A DNA stretch of 64,000 bases from Insolitispirillum peregrinum (GTDB taxonomy: Bacteria; Pseudomonadota; Alphaproteobacteria; Rhodospirillales; Rhodospirillaceae). The translations under genes and the position numbers were made by a program. The notes beneath the pieces are model-generated. The model was given only the letters and a program-made list of their open reading frames with translations, was not told the origin of the DNA and made no database searches. The first letter of the stretch is position 1. Each line of letters begins with the position of its first letter. Below are positions 35,970 through 43,811 of this stretch, piece by piece. The DNA is taken from the NCBI RefSeq assembly GCF_900156605.1, contig NZ_FTOA01000004.1:310001-374000 (forward strand), in the 5' to 3' direction.

Positions 35970-36389
35970 ATGTCCGAGCCGATGACCGAAAAAGAAATGC
36001 TCGCCCTGACGGCGGAGATCGTTGCCGCCCACGTGGCGAACAATACGGTCCCGATGGGCGATTTGCCGCAGTTGATCCACGACGTGCACCGCGCCCTGAA
36101 CAACGTCGGCCAGCAGGCACCGCAACCGGAACGTCCACAGCCTGCCGTGCCAGTCAAAAAGTCCGAGACCCCTGAATATCTGGTCTGTCTGGAAGATGGC
36201 AAGAAGCTGAAGATGCTGAAGCGCCACCTGAAGACCGCCTACAACATGACGCCCGAAGACTATCGCGAGCGTTGGGGCCTGTCCGCCGATTACCCGATGG
36301 TGGCCCCGAATTATGCCGAGCATCGGTCTTCCCTGGCGAAGAAGATCGGCCTGGGGACCAAAGCCCGTCGTCGTGGCGGCGAAGAATAA
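35970..36389 (+). CDS. mucR: MucR/Ros family transcriptional regulator
   Basis: This 139-residue protein has an N-terminal helical oligomerisation region (EKEMLALTAEIVAAHVANN) and a C-terminal Ros-type domain, CLEDGKKLKMLKRHLKTAY, followed by MTPEDYRERWGLSADYPMVA. MucR proteins are H-NS-like global repressors in alphaproteobacteria. Compared with the Ros C-x2-C-x9-H-x4-H finger, the second Cys is Asp and the last His is Tyr, so zinc binding is doubtful. The ATG at 35970 is preceded by GAGG; longer frames lack support. Confidence 0.9.
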   Translation: MSEPMTEKEMLALTAEIVAAHVANNTVPMGDLPQLIHDVHRALNNVGQQAPQPERPQPAVPVKKSETPEYLVCLEDGKKLKMLKRHLKTAYNMTPEDYRERWGLSADYPMVAPNYAEHRSSLAKKIGLGTKARRRGGEE

Positions 36390-36412
36390 TCGCTGTTAAT
36401 AACGATTATTAA

Positions 36413-36473
36413 GCGCGTCTTCTGCCGAATTCCCTGCCCTTTACAAGGGACATTCGGCAGAAGACGCGCTTTT
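36413..36473 (+). terminator. Strong terminator of mucR
   Basis: This is an 18-bp perfect stem, 36413-36430 with 36452-36469 (arms begin GCGCGTCTTCTGCCG). A further TCCC/GGGA pair lies inside and TTTTCTTTT follows. A smaller AATAATCG/CGATTATT inverted repeat (36386-36410) overlaps the mucR stop codon. Confidence 0.92.
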
Positions 36474-36718
36474 CTTTTGTTTAAAGCGAAACTAGAATGA
36501 CTACAATGCACCAGCGGTCTATGATCGTTCGCATAAAGGCTTGCGTTGGTTCTGCAAAACCAACATAACAACTCAACAATCGATCCTGTCGTCTTCCCCC
36601 AAGGCGGCGTCCGCCCAGCCCCGCCGGGGGCCAATACCAGATGACCACCGCCGCTCGTTACCAAGAGGATCTCCTCTGACGACACTTCCACGATGACTAC
36701 ACTTTGAGGAAAAGCAGT
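36474..36718. promoter_or_regulatory. Upstream region of fur
   Basis: The 245-bp gap between the mucR terminator and fur contains a short GTTGGTT/AACCAAC stem (about 36543-36567) and otherwise unremarkable sequence. No Fur-box-like 19-bp repeat was recognised. No gene is seen. Confidence 0.35.
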
Positions 36719-37162
36719 ATGGACCGGGGCAACACCATGACGTCTCGCATTGAACAGATGTGCGTCGAACGGGGCATGAAGATGACCGAACAACGTCGGG
36801 TCATCGCGCGCGTCCTGTCCGAAGCCACCGACCACCCCGACGTGGAAGAAGTCTATCGCCGCGCCTCACTGCAGGATCCGCATATCTCGATCGCCACCGT
36901 CTATCGTACCGTGCGCCTGTTCGAAGAAGCCAACATTCTGGCCCGCCATGATTTCGGCGATGGTCGCGCCCGCTATGAAGAAGTTCAGGACGAGCATCAC
37001 GATCACCTGATCAACATGAAAACCGGTGACGTGATCGAATTTCATTCCGATGAAATCGAGGAAATCCAGCGCAAGATCGCCGAACAATACGGCTTCAAGC
37101 TGGTAGGACACCGCCTGGAACTGTATGGTGTCCCCCTCAAGGACGGCGAAGACAACGCCTGA
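36719..37162 (+). CDS. fur: Fur family metalloregulator (Fur/Mur type)
   Basis: This 147-residue winged-helix repressor has MTEQRRVIARVLSEATDHPD and the recognition region HISIATVYRTVRLFEE. The metal site has HDFGDGRARYE and DEHHDHLIN. It lacks the CxxC structural zinc motifs of E. coli Fur, as alphaproteobacterial Fur/Mur proteins usually do; in this class manganese rather than iron may be the co-repressor. ATG at 36719 with GAGGA eight bases upstream is preferred over ATG at 36737. olsB follows 135 bp later. Confidence 0.9.
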   Translation: MDRGNTMTSRIEQMCVERGMKMTEQRRVIARVLSEATDHPDVEEVYRRASLQDPHISIATVYRTVRLFEEANILARHDFGDGRARYEEVQDEHHDHLINMKTGDVIEFHSDEIEEIQRKIAEQYGFKLVGHRLELYGVPLKDGEDNA

Positions 37163-37297
37163 GGCACCCTCCCTTCCTGTCCTTGAACTCCCGTAGTATC
37201 CTGCGGGGAAACAGGGGCAGATCAAGCCCGCACAGCGGGGGGACGCATCCAGCATCCTCCTGCCGTGGTCGGGCGTGCATGCAGAAGGAAGAAGGGC

Positions 37298-38077
37298 GTG
37301 CTAGAGGCGCTAACCCAAGGTGAGCAGGAAATCCGTCTGGCTGAAAGCGATGCTGAAATCCGCGCAGCCCAGTCTTTGCGCTATCAGGTCTTTTATCAGG
37401 AAATGGGGGCCAAGCCCTCGGAAGACGTGACCGAGCAGCAGCGTGATTTCGATGCGTTCGATGATGTCTGTGAACACCTGCTGGTCATTGACCGGTCCCG
37501 TGGCAAGGGGGCCGAGGGCGTGGTCGGAACCTATCGCCTGATGCGGCAGGAACACGTCGAAAAGATCGGCCGCTTTTATACCGCTGCCGAATACGACATC
37601 TCACCGGTGCTGAAGTTCCCGGGTAAGGTGCTGGAACTGGGCCGCTCATGCGTAGACAGTCAGTATCGCACCAAGCTGACCATGCAGTTGCTGTGGCGTG
37701 GCATCGCCGCCTATGTGTTCCATCACGGCATCGACCTGATGTTTGGCTGCGCCAGCCTGCACGGCACCGACCCGGCCAAACTGGCCCTGCCGCTGTCATA
37801 CCTGTATCACAACCATCTTGCTCCCGCCGAGCTGCGTCCGCGCGCCCTGCCGGACCTCTATAACCCGATGGACCTGATGCCCGCCGCCGACATCCACGCC
37901 ATCCGCGGTCTGGCCTCGGTGCCGCCGCTGGTCAAGGGCTATCTGCGCCTTGGCGGCTGGGTCGGGGACGGTGCGGTGATCGACCACCAGTTCAACACCA
38001 CCGATGTCTGCGTGCTGGTGAAAACCGACCAGATTTCCGAAAAATACGTCAAGCACTATGACCGGACGGCGCGCTAG
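37298..38077 (+). CDS. olsB: L-ornithine N-alpha-acyltransferase OlsB (GNAT-like)
   Basis: This 259-residue protein resembles OlsB: RLAESDAEIRAAQSLRYQVF, EHLLVIDRS, VVGTYRLM, ELGRSCVDSQYR and MFGCASLHGTDP. OlsB transfers a 3-hydroxyacyl group from ACP to ornithine, the first step of ornithine lipid synthesis, which matters under phosphate limitation. The GTG at 37298 has an AAGGAAGAAGG tract directly upstream. The partner olsA is not in the window. A family C hairpin begins on the last base of the stop codon. Confidence 0.88.
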   Translation: MLEALTQGEQEIRLAESDAEIRAAQSLRYQVFYQEMGAKPSEDVTEQQRDFDAFDDVCEHLLVIDRSRGKGAEGVVGTYRLMRQEHVEKIGRFYTAAEYDISPVLKFPGKVLELGRSCVDSQYRTKLTMQLLWRGIAAYVFHHGIDLMFGCASLHGTDPAKLALPLSYLYHNHLAPAELRPRALPDLYNPMDLMPAADIHAIRGLASVPPLVKGYLRLGGWVGDGAVIDHQFNTTDVCVLVKTDQISEKYVKHYDRTAR

Positions 38078-38219
38078 AGCAGCGTGCGTTAAACCGGACG
38101 CGGGCACGCTGCTCCAAGCTTTTGTTCTGTCGCATTGTTTATGCGAAAACCGGTTCCCACGTTTCGCACAATGCTCTAGAGCAGTGAGCGCAAAAGTGGG
38201 AACCGGTTTTCGCACTCGC
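38077..38219. repeat. Composite repeat cluster C1-B4-B5
   Basis: C1 (38077-38114): arms GAGCAGCGTGC and GCACGCTGCTC around GTTAAACCGGACGCGG. B4 (38128-38174, minus) and partial B5 (38181-38219, plus) are inverted relative to each other. Each carries GTGGGAACCGG within GCGAAA/TTTCGC arms. The block fills the gap between the convergent genes olsB and cobB, and may act as a bidirectional terminator. Confidence 0.8.
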
Positions 38220-38229
38220 CGAGGACGCT

Positions 38230-39633
38230 CTATTCAACATCAATGGCATGGAGAAACGACCCGGCAACCCGCAGGCCGTCGCGCACCCGCCGCAGGCCCA
38301 TCGCCCCCAGCGGCATCCCGGCGGCATCTTCGGCATGGAACAGCGGTTCGGCAGGCGGCGGCGCTTCCCCCGGTCGCGGCGGGCAGACGGTGGCATAGTG
38401 GAACTCGTGCCCGCGCACAATGGTCCCGGCAGGACCAAAGGGGCCGTCATTGACCTGCACCCCCCGACGATAGCCGAGATGCAGGCGGCGGTCGGCAAAG
38501 CTGGTGTGCAGCGGCAGCAGGCCCAGCATTGGGTGCGCCACCCCGTCGGCATCGGTCAGGCTGTCGCCCAGCGTCATGAAGCCACCGCATTCACCGTAAA
38601 TCCACCCCCCGCGCCGGGCGGCGGTGGTCATGCCCTGCCGGAACCGGCTGGCCTGTGCCAGGCGGGCGGCGTGCAGTTCGGGGTAGCCACCGGGGAGGAA
38701 CACGGCGTCGGCCTCTGCCGCCGGAGCTTCGTCGGCCAGCGGGGAAAACGGCAGCACCTCGGCGCCGCTGGCCTGCCACATCCGCAGTTGCGCCGGATAG
38801 GCAAAGGCAAAGGCTTCGTCACGGGCGACGGCGATGCGCTGGCCCGGCGGCGGCAACAGGACCGGGGCCTCGGTGCTGGCTGACTGCCACAGCGGGCCGC
38901 TGTCGCGATGCTGCCCGGCGATGGCGCGCAGGGCGGCCATGTCGAGGTGATTTTCCACCAGATCGGCGGCGGCATCGAGAAAGCGGTCGAGCGCCTGATG
39001 CTCGCAGGCCTGCACCAGTCCCAGATGGCGGTGCGGCAGGTCCAGACGCTGGTCGCGCGGAACGGCCCCGATCACCGGCACTTCGGGCAGACTGTCGGCA
39101 AAGGCCCGGCGCAGGGTGTCTTCGTGGCGGGCTCCGGCCACCCGGTTCAGCACCACCGCCGCCACGTTGACATCGCGGCGGTGGGTGACAAAGCCACGGG
39201 CGACGGCGGCGGCACTGGCCGCTTGCCCGGTGACATCCAGCACCAGAATCACCGGCCAGCCGGTCAGGGCGGCCAGACTGGCGGTCGAGCCGTCCGTCAG
39301 ATGGCCGCCAGACTGGCGTTCCTGCGCCGAGAGGGCCACCGGCGCGCCGTCGAACAGGCCCATCACCCCTTCGATCACCGCCAGATTGGTTCCTGCTGCC
39401 GCTCCCAGATCGGCCAGAACGGCGGCCAGCGAGGCCGGGCGCATCGCCCAGCTGTCCAGCGACAGGCAGGGGCGACCGGTGGCGGCGGCGTGAAAGGCCG
39501 GGTCGATATAGTCCGGTCCGACCTTGCCCGAGGCCACCGTCAGTCCACCCCGCCGCAGGGCGCGCAGCAGGCCAAGGGTCAGGACGGTCTTGCCACTGCC
39601 CGAACGGGGGGCGGCGATCAGGAAACCGCGCAT
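38230..39633 (-). CDS. cobB: Cobyrinate a,c-diamide synthase CobB/CbiA
   Basis: This 467-residue ATP- and glutamine-dependent amidase of cobalamin synthesis has an N-terminal dethiobiotin-synthetase-like domain (LIAAPRSGSGKTVLTLGLL, GKVGPDYIDPAFHAAATG, EGVMGLFDG). A C-terminal class I glutamine amidotransferase domain follows (FLPGGYPELHAARL, the nucleophile in GECGGFMTLG). It starts two bases after the SCO gene stop, probably by coupled translation. No other cob gene is nearby. Confidence 0.93.
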   Translation of the reverse strand: MRGFLIAAPRSGSGKTVLTLGLLRALRRGGLTVASGKVGPDYIDPAFHAAATGRPCLSLDSWAMRPASLAAVLADLGAAAGTNLAVIEGVMGLFDGAPVALSAQERQSGGHLTDGSTASLAALTGWPVILVLDVTGQAASAAAVARGFVTHRRDVNVAAVVLNRVAGARHEDTLRRAFADSLPEVPVIGAVPRDQRLDLPHRHLGLVQACEHQALDRFLDAAADLVENHLDMAALRAIAGQHRDSGPLWQSASTEAPVLLPPPGQRIAVARDEAFAFAYPAQLRMWQASGAEVLPFSPLADEAPAAEADAVFLPGGYPELHAARLAQASRFRQGMTTAARRGGWIYGECGGFMTLGDSLTDADGVAHPMLGLLPLHTSFADRRLHLGYRRGVQVNDGPFGPAGTIVRGHEFHYATVCPPRPGEAPPPAEPLFHAEDAAGMPLGAMGLRRVRDGLRVAGSFLHAIDVE

Positions 39634-39635
39634 GA

Positions 39636-40241
39636 TTACAGAATTCCGGCCAGTTTGGCGGCCATCTGGGCCGGGGTGGTGTCGTGGGGGAAATGGGTGA
39701 TGAAGGCTCCGTCCGGCCCCATCAGATAGGTGATCGCCGAATGGTCCATCAGATAGGCGGTCGGGTCGCCGGTCTTGTCGGCCACCTTGGCGAAATAGAC
39801 GCGATAGGCCTTGGCGGCGGCGGCGACCTGTTCGGGGGTGCCGGTCAGGCCGACCATGCCGGGATAGAAATGCTGCACGTATTGGCCGATCAGCGCCAGA
39901 CTGTCGCGCTCGGGATCAACTGAAATGAAGATCGGGGTGAGCTTGGCGGTCTTCTCGGCAGGCAACTGTTGCAGGGCGGCGGTCATGGTTTGCAGGCTGG
40001 TCGGGCAGACGTCGGGGCAATAGGTGTAGCCGAAATAGACCAGCATGTATTTCCCGGCGAAATCGGCCTGTGTCACCGTCTTGCCGCTGCTGTCCTGCAG
40101 GGTGAACGGGCCGCCGATCACCGCCGGTGCGCTGGTGGTGGTCGCTGCGGGGGTTCCCTGTCCCGGCAGCAGCCAGAAGCGGGCTCCGACCGCAACCAGA
40201 GCAACAGCCAGAACCAGAAGGATGGTTTTGAGGGGTGACAT
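39636..40241 (-). CDS. SCO1/SenC family copper protein
   Basis: This 201-residue protein has an N-terminal membrane anchor (about 5-25) and a periplasmic thioredoxin-like domain. Copper ligands are Cys75 and Cys79 in TYCPDVCP and His167 in LMDHSAI, and SVDPERDS is also visible. SCO proteins deliver copper to the CuA centre of cytochrome c oxidase or act as thiol-redox factors. GGAGG lies five bases before the ATG at 40241, which identifies the start although the frame is open far upstream. Confidence 0.92.
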   Translation of the reverse strand: MSPLKTILLVLAVALVAVGARFWLLPGQGTPAATTTSAPAVIGGPFTLQDSSGKTVTQADFAGKYMLVYFGYTYCPDVCPTSLQTMTAALQQLPAEKTAKLTPIFISVDPERDSLALIGQYVQHFYPGMVGLTGTPEQVAAAAKAYRVYFAKVADKTGDPTAYLMDHSAITYLMGPDGAFITHFPHDTTPAQMAAKLAGIL

Positions 40242-40284
40242 GGAGACCTCCGGGGTAACGGGGTTGGCGGGGTGGCGGGGTTGG

Positions 40285-41049
40285 TTACAGGATCTGGCTG
40301 ACCGCCATCCACACCAGCGCCGCCGCATTGAACAACAACAGGATGGGAGCGGCTTGCCGCATGGTGGTGCGCCAGCGGTCCCCGGCCAGATGGCCCAGCA
40401 GGCCGACGACAAACAGCATCGGGATGGTGCCCAGCACAAACGCTGCCATGCCAAAGGCTCCGGCCAATGGATCGCCGGTGGCGGCGGCAGCGGCAAGGGC
40501 GGCATACAGCAGGCCGCAGGGAATGAAGCCCAGCAGGGTTCCCAGCAGATAGCCGCGCCCACCGACCGGCGAGGCAAACAGCGATTGGGCCTTGCGGGCG
40601 ACGGTGGCCGACCACCAGCGTTCAGCGGGAAGGCCGGGCAGGTGAATTTTGAACTGCGGCAGGGCATAACCGACCAGCAGCAGGGCGGCGACCAGCAACA
40701 GGGCGGCAGACAGCCAGCGCAGGCCGTTCAGGCTGGACAGCGAACCTGCCAGCAGCGCCCCAAGGCTTCCCAGCAGCATGTAGGTGGTGCCTCGGCCCAG
40801 ATGGTAGGGCAGCAGGGCGGCCCCGGTCAGACGGTGCCACTCGCGCATCTTTTGCGCCGGGATGGCTTCCATGCGGGCGGCCACCTGACTGAGCACAAAC
40901 GGCCCGCACATGGTGCTGCAATGGCTGAGGCTGCCCATCAGACCGGTGAAAAACAGGCTGGTCAACAGGCTGCCATGGTCCGAGATCACGACGACGCAGT
41001 GGCTGGCGCCAGCGGCCATCAGGGCCAGAAGAGCGGAATCCTGCGACAC
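40285..41049 (-). CDS. TauE/SafE-like (UreH-type) membrane protein
   Basis: This 254-residue protein of about six hydrophobic segments has GLMGSLSHCSTMCGPFVLS near the N-terminus and YHLGRGTTYMLLGSLGALL, FIPCGLLYAALAAAA later. HCxxMCGPF marks the sulfite exporter TauE/SafE (UreH_2) group, which often sits beside cytochrome oxidase and copper genes. The start is inferred as GTG at 41049, with GGAGAA nine bases upstream. Its 3' neighbour is the SCO gene, so a role in metal handling for respiratory enzymes is plausible but not shown. Confidence 0.82.
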   Translation of the reverse strand: MSQDSALLALMAAGASHCVVVISDHGSLLTSLFFTGLMGSLSHCSTMCGPFVLSQVAARMEAIPAQKMREWHRLTGAALLPYHLGRGTTYMLLGSLGALLAGSLSSLNGLRWLSAALLLVAALLLVGYALPQFKIHLPGLPAERWWSATVARKAQSLFASPVGGRGYLLGTLLGFIPCGLLYAALAAAAATGDPLAGAFGMAAFVLGTIPMLFVVGLLGHLAGDRWRTTMRQAAPILLLFNAAALVWMAVSQIL

Positions 41050-41123
41050 GGAACGGGGTTCTCCGACAGAAACAGGGCCAGAATGCAATGACGGGCGCAG
41101 TGGACACCCTTCGTGCGGGCAGG

Positions 41124-42437
41124 TCAATCCTTTGCGGCAGAAACCGCGCTCACACCTGCGGGAGTCTGTGGCAGGCGCATCAGCCACAGCAGCAACAGCA
41201 GACCGGGCAATGCCGCCAGTGCAGTCAGCAGGAAATACTGCAACCAGCTCATCTGCTCGGCCAGCCAGCCGCCGCCCGAGGCCAGAAAGGTGCGGGCGGT
41301 GGCCATCAGCGAGCTGACCAGCGCATACTGGGTGGCGGTATAGGACAGCGAGCACAGCGACGACAGATAGGCGACAAAGGCCGCGCCGCCCATGCCGGAG
41401 GTGAAGTTTTCGACGGCGATGGTGGCCATCAGCACCGGCATGTTGTGGCCACTGATCGCCAGCGCGGCAAACAGCAGGTTGGAGGCCGCCTGCAGCACGC
41501 CACAGACCAGCAAGGCCCGCATGATCCCCAGCCGGGCCACCAGCACCCCGCCGCCCAAACCGCCGATGATGGTAAAGGTGATGCCAAAGCCCTTGGTCAC
41601 CACCCCGATTTCGGTCTTGCTGAAGCCCATTTGCAGGTAGAACGGCGTGCTCATCGCACTCAGCAGGGCATCGCCGTATTTGTAAAGGGCGATGAACAGC
41701 AGGATCAGCAGCCAGCCCCGGCGCGCGGCAAAGTCGCGCAACGGGTCAACGACCGCATGGCGGACCCACTCGGCCAGAGAGGGGCGTGGAGTGGCTTCCC
41801 CTGCCGTCGGCAGCGGAGGGTCCGGCAGGATCAGCGCCGCCAGAACACCAACCCCCATCAGGGCTGCCATCAGGCTGTAGGCCCCCGCCCAGCCCCACAG
41901 GTCGGCCAGAATCAGGGTGCCGCCGCCAGCCACCACCATCCCCAGCCGGTAGCCCAGCACGATCACCCCGGCTCCCGCGCCCATTTCTTCGCTGTTCAGG
42001 CGCTCGACCCGAAAGGCATCAATCACGATGTCCTGGGTGGCCGAGGCAAAGCTGAGGGCGATGGCCCACAGGGCGGTGGCCCACAGGCTTTCTGCCGGGT
42101 TGCTGAACCCCAATCCCAGAATGCAGCCCGCCGTTGCCAGCTGGCTGGCCAGCATCCAGCCCCGCCGTCGGCCAAACAGGCGGCACAACAGGGGAAACGG
42201 CAGTTGATCCACGATTGGCGACCACAGCCATTTAAAGCCATAGGCAAACGTGACGAGGGTGAAGGCACCGATATCCTGCAGCGAGACGCCGGATTCGCTG
42301 AGCCGGGCGGCCAGTGTTCCCATCACCAGCAGCAGCGGCAGTCCAGAAGAGAACCCGAGGAGCCCAATGGATAGAATACGAATATTCCAGTAAATCGTCA
42401 GGGAGGAAAGCCATTCCCTTGTTTTTTCTGCGGTCAT
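41124..42437 (-). CDS. ampG: AmpG-like muropeptide permease (MFS)
   Basis: This 437-residue protein has about 12 hydrophobic segments. Family landmarks are LLGFSSGLPLLLVMGTL near the N-terminus, YGFKWLWSPIVDQLPFP, and SFASATQDIVIDAFRVE. AmpG imports GlcNAc-anhydroMurNAc peptides from the periplasm for cell-wall recycling. It is the first gene of a minus-strand run ampG, TauE/SafE-like, SCO, cobB, with 74 bp to the next gene. Confidence 0.9.
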   Translation of the reverse strand: MTAEKTREWLSSLTIYWNIRILSIGLLGFSSGLPLLLVMGTLAARLSESGVSLQDIGAFTLVTFAYGFKWLWSPIVDQLPFPLLCRLFGRRRGWMLASQLATAGCILGLGFSNPAESLWATALWAIALSFASATQDIVIDAFRVERLNSEEMGAGAGVIVLGYRLGMVVAGGGTLILADLWGWAGAYSLMAALMGVGVLAALILPDPPLPTAGEATPRPSLAEWVRHAVVDPLRDFAARRGWLLILLFIALYKYGDALLSAMSTPFYLQMGFSKTEIGVVTKGFGITFTIIGGLGGGVLVARLGIMRALLVCGVLQAASNLLFAALAISGHNMPVLMATIAVENFTSGMGGAAFVAYLSSLCSLSYTATQYALVSSLMATARTFLASGGGWLAEQMSWLQYFLLTALAALPGLLLLLWLMRLPQTPAGVSAVSAAKD

Positions 42438-42740
42438 GGGAGCATCCCTGATAAAAATGGTAGAAAAGCAGATAATTCAGTATTATTCATTGGCTAACGG
42501 TCGTAGTGTAGCCTTAATGACACCCTCAGGATAGGGGCCCCAGAACCAGCACAGACCAGCATAGACGCGGGAGCATCTTGTCGGCCCCCTCATCAGGGGC
42601 CACCAGCAGGGTGTCTGGCTTGCCTTGAGAATGTCTTGAAGTGGTGCGTGTACAGCGCTGCCCTCTCTTGGTATCACAGTCCCGCCATGTGGGTGCGTTC
42701 TGGTTTTTTTGGTTTGCTGGACAGGTAAGGATCGTTGGTT
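42438..42740. promoter_or_regulatory. Divergent gap between ampG and the cheY-like gene
   Basis: The 303-bp region contains no repeat-family member and no plausible gene. Its left 70 bp are AT-rich and probably carry the ampG promoter. Nothing more specific was recognised. Confidence 0.35.
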
Positions 42741-43100
42741 ATGCCGGTTATTTTGATTGTAGACGATAGTCGTGTCGCCCGTTTGTCGTTGCGCCGGATG
42801 GTGTCGGCCATTGCCCCGGATGCCGAATTTCTCGAAGCAGGCAGTGTTGACGAAGCCTTGTCGGTTGTGGCGGGTACGGCCATTGATCTTGCCGTCATTG
42901 ACTACAACATGCCTGAAAAGACCGGGCTGGAACTGGCCGAGGACCTGCGGACCTCTGCCCCGTCTGTCCGTCTGGCCCTGTGTACGGCCAACATTCAGGA
43001 TGCCGTGATTGAACGGGCCCGTAACCTTGGCATGGCCTTCATTCCCAAGCCGCCGGACACTGCCGTGCTGACGGCCTTCATCACCGGGAGTGCCCCATGA
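42741..43100 (+). CDS. CheY-like single-domain response regulator
   Basis: This 119-residue receiver domain has acidic pocket Asp8-Asp9 in ILIVDDSRVARLS, phosphoacceptor Asp54 in AVIDYNMPEKTG, a Thr switch (LCTAN) and Lys in FIPKPPDTA. No output domain is attached. It overlaps the CheC-like gene by 4 bp (ATGA), so the pair is translationally coupled. The likely arrangement is a phosphorylated receiver dephosphorylated by its CheC-like partner. No histidine kinase gene is adjacent. Confidence 0.92.
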   Translation: MPVILIVDDSRVARLSLRRMVSAIAPDAEFLEAGSVDEALSVVAGTAIDLAVIDYNMPEKTGLELAEDLRTSAPSVRLALCTANIQDAVIERARNLGMAFIPKPPDTAVLTAFITGSAP

Positions 43101-43756
43101 CCATGATTTTGACCGCCGACGAACAGGACGTCGTTACCGAACTGATGAACATGGGCGTCGGGCGCGCGGCGGGGGCCTTTTCGCGTCTGGTCAACGATGA
43201 AGTCATCCTGTCGGTTCCCGAGGTTGCCTTTGTCGGCATTGCCGAGGCACAGCGGGTTTTCGACGCCAGCATCCCCGACGTTCTTGCCGGGGTTCGCCAG
43301 TCGTTCGACGGTTTCATTGCCGGGGCGGCAGCCCTGCTGTTTCCCGAAGAACGCAGCCTGGAACTGGTGCGGGCCATCATTGGCGAAGACATGCCCGCCG
43401 AAGAAATATCGGAACTCGAACAGGAAACGCTGGCCGAAATCGGCAACATTATCCTGAACAACTGTCTGGCAACGATCGCCAACGCCCTGCACAGCGAAAT
43501 CAGCTCGTCATTGCCGGAAACCTATACCGGTGACAAGCAGGGATTCCTGTCGTTCCTGTGCGATCCCCCGCCCGAGGCGCGGATGTCTGCCGAGCCGCCG
43601 CTGGATGGCTCGTCTTCGGTGCTGTTGCTGGTCCAGATTGATTTCAGTTTGCGGCGGCGGGCCATTCAGGGCTTTTTGGCCTTTGCCATTGATTTGCGTT
43701 CGGCAGCCAGCTTCCGGGCCAAGATCAACGAGTATCTCGAAGCCTTGAGCGGTTGA
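43097..43756 (+). CDS. CheC/CheX-like phosphatase
   Basis: This 219-residue protein has two CheC-type active-site helices: DVVTELMNMGVGRAAGAFS (about residues 10-28) and ETLAEIGNIILNNCLATIAN (about 110-129), each with the E-x2-N arrangement. CheC family members remove phosphate from CheY. It is coupled to the upstream receiver gene and lies 55 bp before a LOV-GGDEF gene on the same strand. The flagellar or c-di-GMP target is unknown. Confidence 0.85.
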   Translation: MTMILTADEQDVVTELMNMGVGRAAGAFSRLVNDEVILSVPEVAFVGIAEAQRVFDASIPDVLAGVRQSFDGFIAGAAALLFPEERSLELVRAIIGEDMPAEEISELEQETLAEIGNIILNNCLATIANALHSEISSSLPETYTGDKQGFLSFLCDPPPEARMSAEPPLDGSSSVLLLVQIDFSLRRRAIQGFLAFAIDLRSAASFRAKINEYLEALSG

Positions 43757-43811
43757 CCTGCCCCGATCACAAGGCAGGTTTGCGGAACAAGGGACAGGGT
43801 AAGGTGCGGAT

